A stretch of 64,000 nucleotides of DNA, taken from Arthrobacter antibioticus (lineage in GTDB: Bacteria; Actinomycetota; Actinomycetes; Actinomycetales; Micrococcaceae). The position numbers were made by a program, and so were the translations under genes. The notes under the pieces were generated by a model, which searched no databases, was not told the DNA's origin, and saw nothing but the letters and a program-made list of their open reading frames with translations. The DNA lies in assembly GCF_030063205.1 (NCBI RefSeq), contig NZ_JASISQ010000009.1, forward strand, positions 62,001 to 126,000. The letters are read 5' to 3'. Shown here one piece after another: positions 17,935 to 27,303 of this stretch (position 1 is the first letter of the stretch; each line of letters opens with the position of its first letter).

Positions 17935-18348
17935 CTAGTGGATCGTATGGTCCGGGTTGGCGACATCGTAGTCGGTGCGGGAGTTCGCGATGTCTTCCCG
18001 GTGTGCAAGAGACCAGTCTGCGAGTTGCTTCACTAGGTGGGTAAGGCTGGACCCTAGGTCGGTGAGTTCATAGGTGACTTGTGCCGGGACGGTCGGGAAG
18101 ACGGTCCTGGCGACCAGCCCGTCACGTTCCAGTCGGCGGACGGTGAGGGTGAGCATTCGTTGAGATATGCCGTCGATGGCGCGTCGCAGTTCCCTGAACC
18201 GCCGGGTGCCTGAGGCGAGTTCGACAATCACTAAGACTGACCATTTATCCCCAACTCGGGTCAGTACGTCCCTGATGCCGCAGTCGGGATGCTCTTCCTT
18301 TCCGCAAGGTTCGAGCAGTGCGGTTACTTCCATGTGCCCCTGTGACAT
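17935..18348 (-). CDS. HxlR-family regulator
   Basis: This 137-residue winged-helix protein starts at ATG 18348 behind GGAGGCACTTTG. The HxlR signature is present: Cys in HPDCGIRDVLTRVGDKWSVLVI, then RRAIDGISQRMLTLTVRRLERDGLV. The single Cys of DCGIR is the redox or quinone sensor in several relatives. It is divergent to the NmrA-type quinone reductase gene at 18430, its probable target. Confidence 0.88.
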   Translation of the reverse strand: MSQGHMEVTALLEPCGKEEHPDCGIRDVLTRVGDKWSVLVIVELASGTRRFRELRRAIDGISQRMLTLTVRRLERDGLVARTVFPTVPAQVTYELTDLGSSLTHLVKQLADWSLAHREDIANSRTDYDVANPDHTIH

Positions 18349-18429
18349 CAAAGTGCCTCCTTGTGCGTTCTTCGGTGGGTACTGATGATGATCATAGTTA
18401 CTTTTCAGAACCACAGTTAGGAATGCCTC

Positions 18430-19230
18430 ATGATTTTAGTTACCGGTGCTTCGGGCCAGCTGGGCAGCGCCATCGTTGAATCCCTGAAGGCGGCAAGCTT
18501 GCCCCATATTTCGGGTACACGCAGCCCTGTCGTTGGTTCCAGTGATCGCTATGTGGATTTTGACGACCCTGACACCCTTGATCTCATCGGCATTGAAACT
18601 TTAGTGCTCGTTTCTGCAGGCTATGCAGAGGATGACATTGTCATTGCCCGCCATGAACGTGTTGTCGCAGCCGCGCAGCGCGACGGGGTGCAGCACCTGA
18701 TTTATACGAGTCTGGCCACCGCTGGAGACCATCTGGGCTTTGCGCTGGCACACCGTTGGACCGAGCGCCGCATCCAGGAAAGTGGATTGCAGTGGACGAT
18801 TCTCCGCAATGGGATCTATGCCGATCTGCTCGGTTCGTTGATGGCACCGGATGACGGCGTCATCACTTCACCGCTGGGCAAGGGTGGCGTGGCCGTGGTG
18901 ACCCGGGAGGATCTGGCAGAAGCAGCCGCTGTTGTGGCGAGTAAGCCTGAGAATCACGCCGGGAAGATCTACGATCTGGTGGGTTCCCACGCGATCACGG
19001 CCGAAGAGGTCGCCCGGTATGCAGGACTTCCCTACAATCCTGAATCCCTGAATGTACGGCGAATGACACTTAATGCCAGCGGTATGCTGCCGTTTCAGCC
19101 AAGCATGCTGCTCTCGCTGTACTCGTCCGCTGCACACAGATTCCTGGAAGGTACGGGCAGCGATCTGCAACAGCTGCTTGGGAGGCCCCTAACGGATACG
19201 GTCCCGGTTGTGGTTGCAGCACTTCGATAG
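18430..19230 (+). CDS. NmrA-family NAD(P)H quinone reductase-like protein
   Basis: This 266-residue atypical SDR begins MILVTGASGQLGSAIVESL, with the NAD(P)-binding GASGQLG. The lack of a YxxxK at the usual place and the end EEVARYAGLPY fit the QorB/NmrA group that reduces quinones or senses redox state. It is divergent from an HxlR regulator gene, the same arrangement as QorR-QorB. Confidence 0.85.
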   Translation: MILVTGASGQLGSAIVESLKAASLPHISGTRSPVVGSSDRYVDFDDPDTLDLIGIETLVLVSAGYAEDDIVIARHERVVAAAQRDGVQHLIYTSLATAGDHLGFALAHRWTERRIQESGLQWTILRNGIYADLLGSLMAPDDGVITSPLGKGGVAVVTREDLAEAAAVVASKPENHAGKIYDLVGSHAITAEEVARYAGLPYNPESLNVRRMTLNASGMLPFQPSMLLSLYSSAAHRFLEGTGSDLQQLLGRPLTDTVPVVVAALR

Positions 19231-19399
19231 CGACAAGCACTAATGGGGAGGTCCTCACCAGCTGAGCGAACTATGAAAAGTGCATTGCACGGAAGGGGAA
19301 TCCTAAATGGGGCCGATTGACGCGGACGTAGCTTGAATAGCGGCCGCGTCAGGGCACCCTCTAGGCATGCGCTTGGGCGATGGGGTTTCTGCCGTGTGA

Positions 19400-20452
19400 C
19401 TACGGAATCAGTCGCTGGTCTCGGAGGCTCTGGAAGATTCTCATGAACATCGCTTCGCTGTCGACATATGTGTGGAAACCAGCACGCCTTGACTTCGAGG
19501 TGTCGGCGATGACGTCGTAGTCCCATGCAAAGACGAAGTCACCAAACTGCCAGGAGGCCACATCGGAGTATGGTGTCTTCTCCAGCGCGTGCTTCGTGAC
19601 CATTGATTCCCAGAGGTCGAATTTGTCCGCCATCACCTCGTTCAAACTCATCTGCAAGGGTGGTGCTACGTCGAGGTCGAAGAACGCCGCAATTTTGGGC
19701 CACATTGAGGACCACCGGAACATGTCGCCATTGGTGATGTTAAATGCTTGGTTTTTGCTGCCGGGGTTCGTCGCAGCCCAGACGGTCGCTTCTGCCAACA
19801 GCCCCGAGTCCGTCATTTCGATCAGGCTCGTGTAGGCCCCGGGCTTGCCTGGGAATCGGAAAGGAACGCGGAGTTCTTTGCTGATAGAGGCGTACACGGC
19901 AATGACCATGGCCAGGTTCATGGGATTGCCGAGTCCGATGCCGGCCACAACCGAGGGTCGGAGTGCGGACCACGACCACGTTGCGTTGGCCTGTCGGCGT
20001 TCAAGGAATTGTTGCTGGTCGACGTTGAATTCCGGCGGCATGTGCGGGGGATCATCCTCACGAGCTGGGGTCGTAAACGCCCCCAGATGAGCACCGTATA
20101 CCTTGTAGCCTTGCATTAGGCTGATGTGTTCCAGGTTCGGGGCCACTGGCTCGATCGCGTCGACGACATTGGTCAGCATTGCCAAATTCGGCGGTACCAG
20201 TTCCGCCCAACTGGCCCGATCCTGATATGCCGCGTAGAAGATGTGCGTGACTTCGGTCAGTCTGGAGAGCTTCAGTGCGGCGTCTTCCTTGTCCAGGAGG
20301 TCAACAGCGATATGCCGAACCGAGCCCTGGCTGACACCTCCCCGCCGCGACAGTCCGATGATCTCCCACCCACCGGCGCGGTCGAGGTGCTCGATCAGAT
20401 TGCCCCCGATCACACCCCGTGCTCCAACGACCAATGCAGTTCTCGTAGCCAT
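19400..20452 (-). CDS. PRISE-like SDR oxidoreductase
   Basis: This 350-residue extended SDR has GARGVIGGNLIEHL at residues 11-24. QGYKVYGAHLGAFTTPARED and RPSVVAGIGLGNPMNLAM place it near the progesterone-5-beta-reductase/iridoid-synthase-like bacterial enone reductases. Substrate unknown. It is divergent from the ArsR-type regulator at 20549. Confidence 0.82.
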   Translation of the reverse strand: MATRTALVVGARGVIGGNLIEHLDRAGGWEIIGLSRRGGVSQGSVRHIAVDLLDKEDAALKLSRLTEVTHIFYAAYQDRASWAELVPPNLAMLTNVVDAIEPVAPNLEHISLMQGYKVYGAHLGAFTTPAREDDPPHMPPEFNVDQQQFLERRQANATWSWSALRPSVVAGIGLGNPMNLAMVIAVYASISKELRVPFRFPGKPGAYTSLIEMTDSGLLAEATVWAATNPGSKNQAFNITNGDMFRWSSMWPKIAAFFDLDVAPPLQMSLNEVMADKFDLWESMVTKHALEKTPYSDVASWQFGDFVFAWDYDVIADTSKSRRAGFHTYVDSEAMFMRIFQSLRDQRLIP

Positions 20453-20548
20453 GAAATTCCTTTCATCGTAAAAACGTGATTTAACGATCTAAGTAGTATC
20501 ACATAATCGTAGGATCGCGATATTACGATCTGGAGGTATGCTGGAGGC
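20453..20548. promoter_or_regulatory. Divergent promoter with CGATCT-type repeats
   Basis: The gap between the SDR and the ArsR gene holds AACGATCTAAG and TTACGATCTGG plus TAATCGTAGGATCGCGA. These form short repeats suited to an ArsR-type operator covering both promoters. Assignment is by position. Confidence 0.5.
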
Positions 20549-20863
20549 ATGGGAGAACTAAATGACGATCAACTGGTGAGCGCGTTCAAGGCCCTCGGTC
20601 ACCCAACTCGCTTGGAGATTCTGGGCTGGCTCAAGGACGGAGATTCGTTTCCGCCGCAAGATCGGCCAGCGGAGGAAGTTGGGGTGTGTTTGAAGCACAT
20701 CCAGGCTCGTGCGGAAGTTTCCCAATCCACCGCCTCGCAGTTCATGGCGACGTTGCAACGCGCGGATCTTGTGATCTGTACCCGCATCGGCCAGTTCTCT
20801 CACTACCGACGCAATGAGCAGACCATCGCCGAGCTCAGCAAGGCCATCGGCAGCGACGTCTAA
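20549..20863 (+). CDS. ArsR-family regulator
   Basis: This 104-residue winged-helix protein reads ALGHPTRLEILGWLKDGD and QARAEVSQSTASQFMATLQRADLV. It has one Cys in VGVCLKHIQ and one in LVICTRIG, not the classical CxC metal site. GGAGG precedes ATG 20549. It probably represses the divergent reductase gene in response to a small molecule. Confidence 0.85.
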   Translation: MGELNDDQLVSAFKALGHPTRLEILGWLKDGDSFPPQDRPAEEVGVCLKHIQARAEVSQSTASQFMATLQRADLVICTRIGQFSHYRRNEQTIAELSKAIGSDV

Positions 20864-21086
20864 GTGCCCTGTTGTCATAGGATCGCCGTACAGCCACAAA
20901 CAAGCTGGCGCTCCTACAGGTGACCGCAAGTCGAACCCTTACAGGTCACCTCGGGTGACAGAGTCAAGCCCTAGCAGGACGAGCTGTCTTTCGCCTGCTG
21001 GCAGACTGGACCTGTGACCTCACCCATGATTGCTTCTCTGACTGCCATCAATTCGCTCGTTGAGAATAGCAAAGGACTGATTTGAA

Positions 21087-21443
21087 GTGCGACGAATGCC
21101 ACTAAGAGGATGGCTTACATTTTCCTTCCTCTCCTTCCTTGCCATCGGTGTTACGTATTTCATCGGGATATTCGCCTCCGGCAAGGACATTGACGAGACA
21201 TGCGCGAAGTCAGGCCAGCTGCTTGACAATACCTATCGGGCGCAGAACTGGCTAGAACCAGGGCAGTTCTTCCCTTTACATAACAAATGCAACGCCGCTT
21301 ATGACATGATCCCGGTCTGGGTCAATCCTGCTCTGGTGATCTTCGCCGTTCTAACGGCCACATTTGTCTGCGCGTTTATCGTCGCGGCAGCCAAACGCTT
21401 GAAAGCACACCGACGAGAAAGCCAAGTTTCAAACAATCCCTGA
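21087..21443 (+). CDS. Small membrane protein with extracytoplasmic loop
   Basis: This 118-residue protein has two hydrophobic segments, LTFSFLSFLAIGVTYFIGIFA at the start and VNPALVIFAVLTATFVCAFIVAA near the end. Between them is a loop with two Cys (ETCAKSG, HNKCNAA) that may form a disulfide outside the membrane. Function unknown. Start GTG 21087. Confidence 0.65.
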   Translation: MRRMPLRGWLTFSFLSFLAIGVTYFIGIFASGKDIDETCAKSGQLLDNTYRAQNWLEPGQFFPLHNKCNAAYDMIPVWVNPALVIFAVLTATFVCAFIVAAAKRLKAHRRESQVSNNP

Positions 21444-21669
21444 AACCTGTGGATCGCAGCAATAAATGGGGCTTTTTCGCAACGCTGAATGTCATCCCCG
21501 GGTGCCCGCAAGAAACCCTCTGTGGGAAAAGGATTAAGTGGCGGCAGTTTGGGGTGAGAATTCATGGCACTATATTGGGTCCCGGCCAGCGGGTCCACGA
21601 GTCATCACCTTCCTAAACGATCGAAGGTAGCAGGCTGCTTTTCGCGTGTTCTGGCGGTAGTGTCGCCAT

Positions 21670-22227
21670 ATGCCCGCGATCATAGAACCGAGAAGCAAAC
21701 TGATTCCGGATCCGGCCACAGTTGCTGCCCTGGTGGCTCAACTGGTGCAAGGAACTTGGCCCAGCTCCGATCAGGAACAGGAGACCCTATTCAGGCGCCT
21801 CCACTTCAAAACCGGAGAACGCTTGGATCACGCCTCGGACGAATCATCTACGGCATCATTCACCCTCCTCACTGAAGTGCCAGGCATTTCCTTCGCCTCA
21901 TGGGACTCGTTTCGTGGCAAGTTCCTGGGCGTCCACTTTCACCTATATGCCTTCCCTGAGGCGCAGGCTTCTGCGAGCCTCCTAGGCCACGACCTCGTGT
22001 CGAACAATTTGACGGATCTCTATGGCCAGCCAATAAGGCCGTGGGAAGACGAAGAAGTGCCCCCCAGCATCTGGAAGGCAAATGGCCGCGAAATAGTCAC
22101 CCATCTCTTCGCCATGCGCGACAGCACCCTGATGCTCAGCATTTCCGATGAAGTGCTTGCTGCGGATGCCGAAGCAGAAGCAATCAATAGGTCCCGCTCT
22201 CCAGGCAAGAATGAGCAGTCCCCATAG
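21670..22227 (+). CDS. Hypothetical protein, 185 residues
   Basis: The product is soluble, acidic and without recognised motif. The sequence is well balanced and ends with a charged tail, so it looks like a real protein. Start ATG 21670 lacks a strong ribosome binding site. No function can be given. Confidence 0.6.
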   Translation: MPAIIEPRSKLIPDPATVAALVAQLVQGTWPSSDQEQETLFRRLHFKTGERLDHASDESSTASFTLLTEVPGISFASWDSFRGKFLGVHFHLYAFPEAQASASLLGHDLVSNNLTDLYGQPIRPWEDEEVPPSIWKANGREIVTHLFAMRDSTLMLSISDEVLAADAEAEAINRSRSPGKNEQSP

Positions 22228-22300
22228 GGGGAACGCTGAGCGGGCACGATAGTGGGCAGGAGCGTGTTTCTTTTTGTCGAAGGTCAGCATGACTGTGCAG

Positions 22301-22609
22301 TCATTGCAGGAAGAAGGGGTCCTGAGCCGAGGGTGAGCCCTCCTGTGTTGGTTCCCATCCGCGCAGCCGAGCCATGCCGGTGCCGCCTTCGTAGCTGTAC
22401 TCGACCCAGATCACGACGTAGCGTCCACGACGGTTAGCTTCTGCCCACGCCAGGACATCGTCAATGCTTTCCGCGTTCTCCAGACGGTTCTCGTAGCTGG
22501 CGCGGGTTTCGTCCCAGAAGTCCACCCTATATACGGGACGGGGCTCTTCCTCGCTGACATATCGAGGGTCAACGCCAGTGACCTTCAGGTTTTTCGTGCC
22601 CATGAGCAC
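22301..22609 (-). CDS. Hypothetical small soluble protein
   Basis: This 102-residue protein is rich in aromatic and acidic residues (VYRVDFWDETRASYENRLENAESIDDVLAWAEANRRGRYVVIWVEY). The pattern of short strands and helices recalls small actinobacterial immunity-like proteins, but no family can be named. Confidence 0.55.
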   Translation of the reverse strand: MLMGTKNLKVTGVDPRYVSEEEPRPVYRVDFWDETRASYENRLENAESIDDVLAWAEANRRGRYVVIWVEYSYEGGTGMARLRGWEPTQEGSPSAQDPFFLQ

Positions 22610-22739
22610 ACTCTACGTGCGCGGCTAAGCATTCGTCAGAGGCCCACGAATTTCAATTGAGGAACGTCCTGCGGGACTAGTTCGACTCTAGTGGCTGTCA
22701 GTCAGTCGCGTTGAAGTTCAGGTCACCTGTCGATGGGCT

Positions 22740-23177
22740 TCAGAAATCGGTAGTGAGGATGTTCTCGTGAATTTTCTTCCAACCGGAATCCTCGATTTTT
22801 GATGTGTCGTAGCCATCGGATACAAGCATGGTCGACTTCTGGTCTGGACCGGTGGTGTTCAGTAATTCACCGGAGCGAGGAATCCCTGTACTGCATGCCG
22901 CGATCGACTGGCCTGGTTTTTTACTGGGGTAGATGGCGACACAGAGTGTTTGGCTAGCCGCGTCTCGTCCAAGGTAGTACTGCTTGCCGTTTTCCTCGGC
23001 AACGAGTAATACTTTTTCGATGTCCAGGTCAGGAGCAAAGGACAGTTCCGCGGGCAATGTGTCGCTAGAAGTGGCTGGGCGTTCCAGAGCGTTGAAGACT
23101 GGTTCGCTGGAACATCCCGACAGCAGTAGCCCCGAGATGGCAGAGGCGACGAAGACGAACGTAAGTCGGTTTCTCAT
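22740..23177 (-). CDS. Predicted lipoprotein
   Basis: This 145-residue protein begins MRNRLTFVFVASAISGLLLSGCSS, a clear lipoprotein signal with lipobox LSGC. The mature part has two further Cys (QTLCVAIY, IAACSTG). Function unknown; extracytoplasmic and membrane-anchored. Confidence 0.75.
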   Translation of the reverse strand: MRNRLTFVFVASAISGLLLSGCSSEPVFNALERPATSSDTLPAELSFAPDLDIEKVLLVAEENGKQYYLGRDAASQTLCVAIYPSKKPGQSIAACSTGIPRSGELLNTTGPDQKSTMLVSDGYDTSKIEDSGWKKIHENILTTDF

Positions 23178-23414
23178 GGACTAACCCCCAGTTAGCGCTG
23201 TTCAACAATGTCTTGAGCTTGCAGCCTACCCTTTTTGATCTGCCTCTTTCGGGCCGCGCCATGTTTTTGTGGCCAGAAAGAGGCTGCGATCGTACCCCAT
23301 AGGCCACTCGGCACTCGGTCTACAGGAAAACCAGCCGGCGGTTTTATCGCCGTTGCGTATTCCTAAGGGGAAGCTCCTTCGGGACGCCGTAGGCAGTTGA
23401 TCTAGGCCTTTCGA

Positions 23415-23846
23415 TTATTTGATTGAGTCTTCCCAAGCATAAATAAGTGCCGTGGATCCTTCCGGGTACAGGGGCTGCTCCATACAAGAGATGTTGAACC
23501 AAGCGACTGTACTTCCCTCATCCAGAACGTACAGTTTTGAGTCGAGCGAGATCGAGTCGATTTCAGCAGACTGGACGCCGCAGACATGAACTATCTCATG
23601 CCCGGGTTTTCCCTCGTATTCAAAAAAGTTCTCGATGACTCCGAGTAACTGAACTGCACCGAGTTCGATTTCCAGTTCCTCAAGGAACTCCCGTCGCAGC
23701 GCTTCCTCGGCGGTCTCGCTGAACTCGATTCCACCGCCGATTGCGCGCAAGTAGTCCGTGCCCTTCACAGCGTCGTGCCCTACTTGCGCGAGAATGTGGC
23801 CATTTTTGATCGGCAAGCCCACAGCAAGGTTCCGGATTGAAGACAT
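23415..23846 (-). CDS. NUDIX hydrolase
   Basis: This 143-residue pyrophosphohydrolase has a Nudix box starting GGGIEFSETAEEALRREF and continuing LEELEIELG (Gx5Ex7REUxEExGU). The substrate, a nucleoside diphosphate linked to a moiety, cannot be told from sequence. Single gene. Confidence 0.88.
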   Translation of the reverse strand: MSSIRNLAVGLPIKNGHILAQVGHDAVKGTDYLRAIGGGIEFSETAEEALRREFLEELEIELGAVQLLGVIENFFEYEGKPGHEIVHVCGVQSAEIDSISLDSKLYVLDEGSTVAWFNISCMEQPLYPEGSTALIYAWEDSIK

Positions 23847-24058
23847 GATCTCAACTCTACATTTCCGGGACTGATCAACTGATTTTTCACAGCATCCTTG
23901 AAGGCATGGGAGTGCCCACGGGGGAACCTTGAACGGAACAGATTGACACCTGCGATGTCCTGGCGCCAGGTCCGCAGCAAGTGAGTCCAGCCGGTCAGAA
24001 CCTGCGGGCCGGAGGCTAGGGTCCGTTGGACACGTTGCATAACTGGCATGCTATTACT

Positions 24059-25222
24059 ATGGCCTATTCACTCCCCGATGACACGGAAACCGGCGAGCAC
24101 CTCAAACGCGGACCGCTACGAGACTTTGGTCCACGGAGGCCCGACGACTCCTACGCATCCAAGCGGCATACTTTGAGTTTTCATGATTTCCCCGTGCCGC
24201 GCCTATTGGCATACTCTCTGCGGATCGCTGGCTTGAAGACTGGTGGACCGGGCGAAAAGGTTGAGTGGTGGGCCTCATTCACATACAAGGGTGTTGGTGC
24301 ATCGCTAGCGCACGAGAAGTTCGGCCTGCGTCTCTATCTCCCGGCCGATCTAACGGAAGACGCGAGCATAGAGCTTCTTGCTGAAATTCAGACGCGGCTT
24401 CGATCAGCGGTGCGAGCTGTTGAAAAAGTCCTTCTGGCAAGGGCGCCAGAGATGCTCGGGCAGGGCCACGCCACTGTTGTGAACCAACATTTCTCTCTTG
24501 AAAGGGCTTACGCATACTTCCGCTCCCGTGCGCTTGATCCTACTTTGATTGAAGACGAGTACAAGGTCTACGGTTTGGACGAACTCCCTAAAGGACTTGC
24601 AAGCGCATCCACTTTCCAAGACGGAAAAGCGTTGATGCAGCTAAACGCCTTCCATGACATGATCGCAGCCATTACGGCATATCTCAGCAGACTGGAACAC
24701 GATCTAGTGCTGGCGTTTGCATTCTCTAACTTCGATCCTGACTCGGACAATCTAACCTCGTTCATCGGGTCACGTTGGGGGGAAAAGTTCAACCGGGTAC
24801 TGAACACGGTCAGCGGCTCTCATCAATACCGCAGCCAGCTCACTGCGGTCGTGGAACGGTGGCGCAACCCGTACTCACACGGTGGCTTCGAAAAGGGGCA
24901 TGCCGCTACGATATATCTCCATGCACCGGGCATCGGAGCGGTTCCAGTCGGTCTCACGAAAGCCAGGGAAAGCCCCCTATTTTCTTTCCTGCCGGCGACT
25001 GAGTCCACGATCCAAGAGGTTTTTCACCTGTTCGACGAACTAGATGCATGGATACAATCTCAACTGCCTGACGCCATTCAGTGGATCAGGTCGGGTCTCG
25101 ATGTCCGATTCGATCCTGATTTTCGAGCACTGGTAGAAGAAGCTCTGGAGAGTGACAAATTCGAAGAACTCGTGAGCCACTTCGAGCACCGCAAGGCCAT
25201 TGCCGACAACATGGACTATTAG
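24059..25222 (+). CDS. Hypothetical protein, about 387 residues
   Basis: A large soluble protein. The stretch VVERWRNPYSHGGFEKGHAATIYLH resembles a HEPN-like R-N-P-x-S/A-H motif seen in apparent nucleic-acid or stress-response proteins. The rest is helical and acidic. I place the start at ATG 24059; the frame is open from 24026. No characterised relative recognised. Confidence 0.6.
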   Translation: MAYSLPDDTETGEHLKRGPLRDFGPRRPDDSYASKRHTLSFHDFPVPRLLAYSLRIAGLKTGGPGEKVEWWASFTYKGVGASLAHEKFGLRLYLPADLTEDASIELLAEIQTRLRSAVRAVEKVLLARAPEMLGQGHATVVNQHFSLERAYAYFRSRALDPTLIEDEYKVYGLDELPKGLASASTFQDGKALMQLNAFHDMIAAITAYLSRLEHDLVLAFAFSNFDPDSDNLTSFIGSRWGEKFNRVLNTVSGSHQYRSQLTAVVERWRNPYSHGGFEKGHAATIYLHAPGIGAVPVGLTKARESPLFSFLPATESTIQEVFHLFDELDAWIQSQLPDAIQWIRSGLDVRFDPDFRALVEEALESDKFEELVSHFEHRKAIADNMDY

Positions 25223-25376
25223 CTTCGTTTCTGCAGCGCTTTGTGATCGACTACCTCATAGTCCCGTAAGCCGGTCCTCTAGAGGAGCGCCCGGAAGCCG
25301 AACGGTATATGGGACGGGGATTGCATTCATACTTCGGTAAGCCGGGTACTCTTTGAACCAACAGAGGAGGAGGTAA

Positions 25377-25661
25377 ATGCGAAAAATGAGTGCGTTGGCG
25401 ATCCGGGGCTCGATCAGGTTCGTGGCAGGATGCTTGGGCATGGGTGTTGGGTGGATCATTTGGTCAGCACTCTGGGCCAATTTCACAGCCGAGGTGTCCC
25501 CGGCGACTTTCGAAAACGTACGTAGCTCAAGCACGTTTGGTGCCATGCTCGGACTGCTTGCAGCATTTCTTATTGTCGGCTCTGGGATGCTCTTATCGAT
25601 TCTGGCTGATCAGGCAGTAATCCGGTTCAACCGCGCTAAACCCACAAGTTCAGTCTCATAA
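25377..25661 (+). CDS. Small membrane protein
   Basis: This 94-residue protein has two hydrophobic segments (GCLGMGVGWIIWSALWANF and MLGLLAAFLIVGSGMLLSILA). GAGGAGGTAA precedes ATG 25377. No family recognised. Confidence 0.6.
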   Translation: MRKMSALAIRGSIRFVAGCLGMGVGWIIWSALWANFTAEVSPATFENVRSSSTFGAMLGLLAAFLIVGSGMLLSILADQAVIRFNRAKPTSSVS

Positions 25662-25773
25662 ATTCTGCAAATACGGCTTCATTGCCAGTTCGGGAACGCT
25701 GAGCGGGACGGTCGAAACCTTACTGACGGCACCAGCGTAATTAACACGTACGCAAAGTGTGAAGCATGTGGGT

Positions 25774-26259
25774 CTACGGGGCAGGGATGCCGTGCTCCGG
25801 GTCGTCTTGGAATATCCGGGCTAGAAGGCCGCGCTTCACCGCGTTCCTCAAGAAGAGTGCGCTTGCTCCGAAAGCGATAGAGGCGAGAAGCCCGAAGAGC
25901 ATAGCGGGGGTGCCAATGTTTGCAATGAAAGTGGCGTGCATGATGATGCCGACCAGTGTTGCTGCGGTGAAGAGGAGGCAGGTTGTCATGAAATTGACCC
26001 AACGCATTGGTGACCCGGGGACAGTTGCTCCCCGCTTCACAATTGAGAGAATTTGCCAGACCGCCAGCAGTGCCAGCTCAAAGCCAGCGATTGCAACGAC
26101 GACTGCGTCCGTATAGGGAAGTTCCAGGTAGGCGACCTCGGGATATGCTGCCGCTAAGGTCCTCGCGACGTGTGGCGTGATGAAGATTTGAGCCAGGATC
26201 GACCCAAGCACAAGCATGACGACGGCGATACGCAGGAGTGGGATCTGTTGGATGTTCAT
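25774..26259 (-). CDS. DUF2975-like membrane protein
   Basis: This 161-residue protein has four hydrophobic segments in the arrangement of DUF2975 proteins, which are often paired with a small helix-turn-helix regulator. No such regulator gene is adjacent here. Function unknown. Confidence 0.7.
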   Translation of the reverse strand: MNIQQIPLLRIAVVMLVLGSILAQIFITPHVARTLAAAYPEVAYLELPYTDAVVVAIAGFELALLAVWQILSIVKRGATVPGSPMRWVNFMTTCLLFTAATLVGIIMHATFIANIGTPAMLFGLLASIAFGASALFLRNAVKRGLLARIFQDDPEHGIPAP

Positions 26260-26530
26260 GCTTCATCCAAACACGGCTGAGCCTTTCACTTCATCCACCC
26301 GCAGGGGGAACCCTCTGTGAGGCAGTGGGGTCAGGTTTGAAGTCCGTTGCGAGTCGTCTGTGACAGTCGTCCCGCCTAGTCTTTTGTTTCCGCCTTGTGT
26401 GATGGATTTGGATTTTGAGAAGTCCCTGTTGCCCGGCACGGTGGGGTCCGCCTCTCTAGCCCTCCGAATTCCAGAAGGATGATGTGCGCTGGCTTTTTGC
26501 AGAATTGGCGGAGTTCTATAGCCTTAGCCC

Positions 26531-27097
26531 ATGTTGCAAGTTCCCTATCCATTGGTCTCAGAACGGCTGGTTCTTCGCCGGTTTGAAACGGGAGACATTG
26601 ATGATTACTTCGCGTATCAGCAGCTTCCTGAAACGGCTAGGTACTTGTTCGGTGAACCTCGCAGTTATCAGGAGTGCCTTGGGCGGGTGCAGATGTACAT
26701 CGATTCGCCCTTCCAGCAGGAGGGCGATTGGGCGAGCTTCGCTGTTGAACGTCGCGATATGGCCGGTCTCATTGGCAAGATTTCCCTTAAATGGGGGGCT
26801 GGCGGTAAGCCAGAGACGGCTGAATCTGGCCCTCAGCGGGTTGGCGAACTGGGCTGGTCCCTCGCGCCAAAAGCGCAGGGCGCCGGGTTCGCCACCGAGG
26901 CAGCCCGGATGGTTCTCAATATGGCATTCGGTGAGCTAGGGTTCCATCGATTGGAGGCACGGCTAGACCTCCGGAACAGTACCTCTGCAGCCATTTGTGA
27001 ACGACTCGGTATGCAGCTCGAAGGTGTACATCGAGACTGCAGTTACCAAAAGGGCGAGTGGATATCGGATGCGGTCTACGCTGCCTTACGCGACTGA
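26531..27097 (+). CDS. GNAT acetyltransferase
   Basis: This 188-residue acetyltransferase is of the ribosomal-protein or small-molecule GNAT type. It has SERLVLRRF at the start, the acetyl-CoA site LAPKAQGAGFATEAARMVL near residue 116, and NSTSAAICERLGMQLEG near the end. Substrate unknown. Confidence 0.87.
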   Translation: MLQVPYPLVSERLVLRRFETGDIDDYFAYQQLPETARYLFGEPRSYQECLGRVQMYIDSPFQQEGDWASFAVERRDMAGLIGKISLKWGAGGKPETAESGPQRVGELGWSLAPKAQGAGFATEAARMVLNMAFGELGFHRLEARLDLRNSTSAAICERLGMQLEGVHRDCSYQKGEWISDAVYAALRD

Positions 27098-27226
27098 CCA
27101 CGAGCTCCGAGGTCACCTAGAGTTTTGAATAGAACGGACCGTCCCAGTCGGGAAGGGCCTATGGGTCATGGATATATTGCTGCATTTCGCCTTGCTTCGG
27201 ACGCAGGAGAAGGCTAGAGGTGAGTC

Positions 27227-27277
27227 TGCCTGTGCGAGTGATCCCGTTCGTTGAATCACTCGCACAGGCAAGTTTTT
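27227..27277. terminator. Intrinsic terminator
   Basis: TGCCTGTGCGAGTGAT (27227-27242) pairs perfectly with 27255-27270 around a 12-base loop and is followed by a run of seven T. It ends transcripts from the GNAT side and lies just beyond the stop of the converging gene at 27304. Confidence 0.85.
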
Positions 27278-27303
27278 TTGTGTACCGCATTTGAAAGGGC
27301 TGG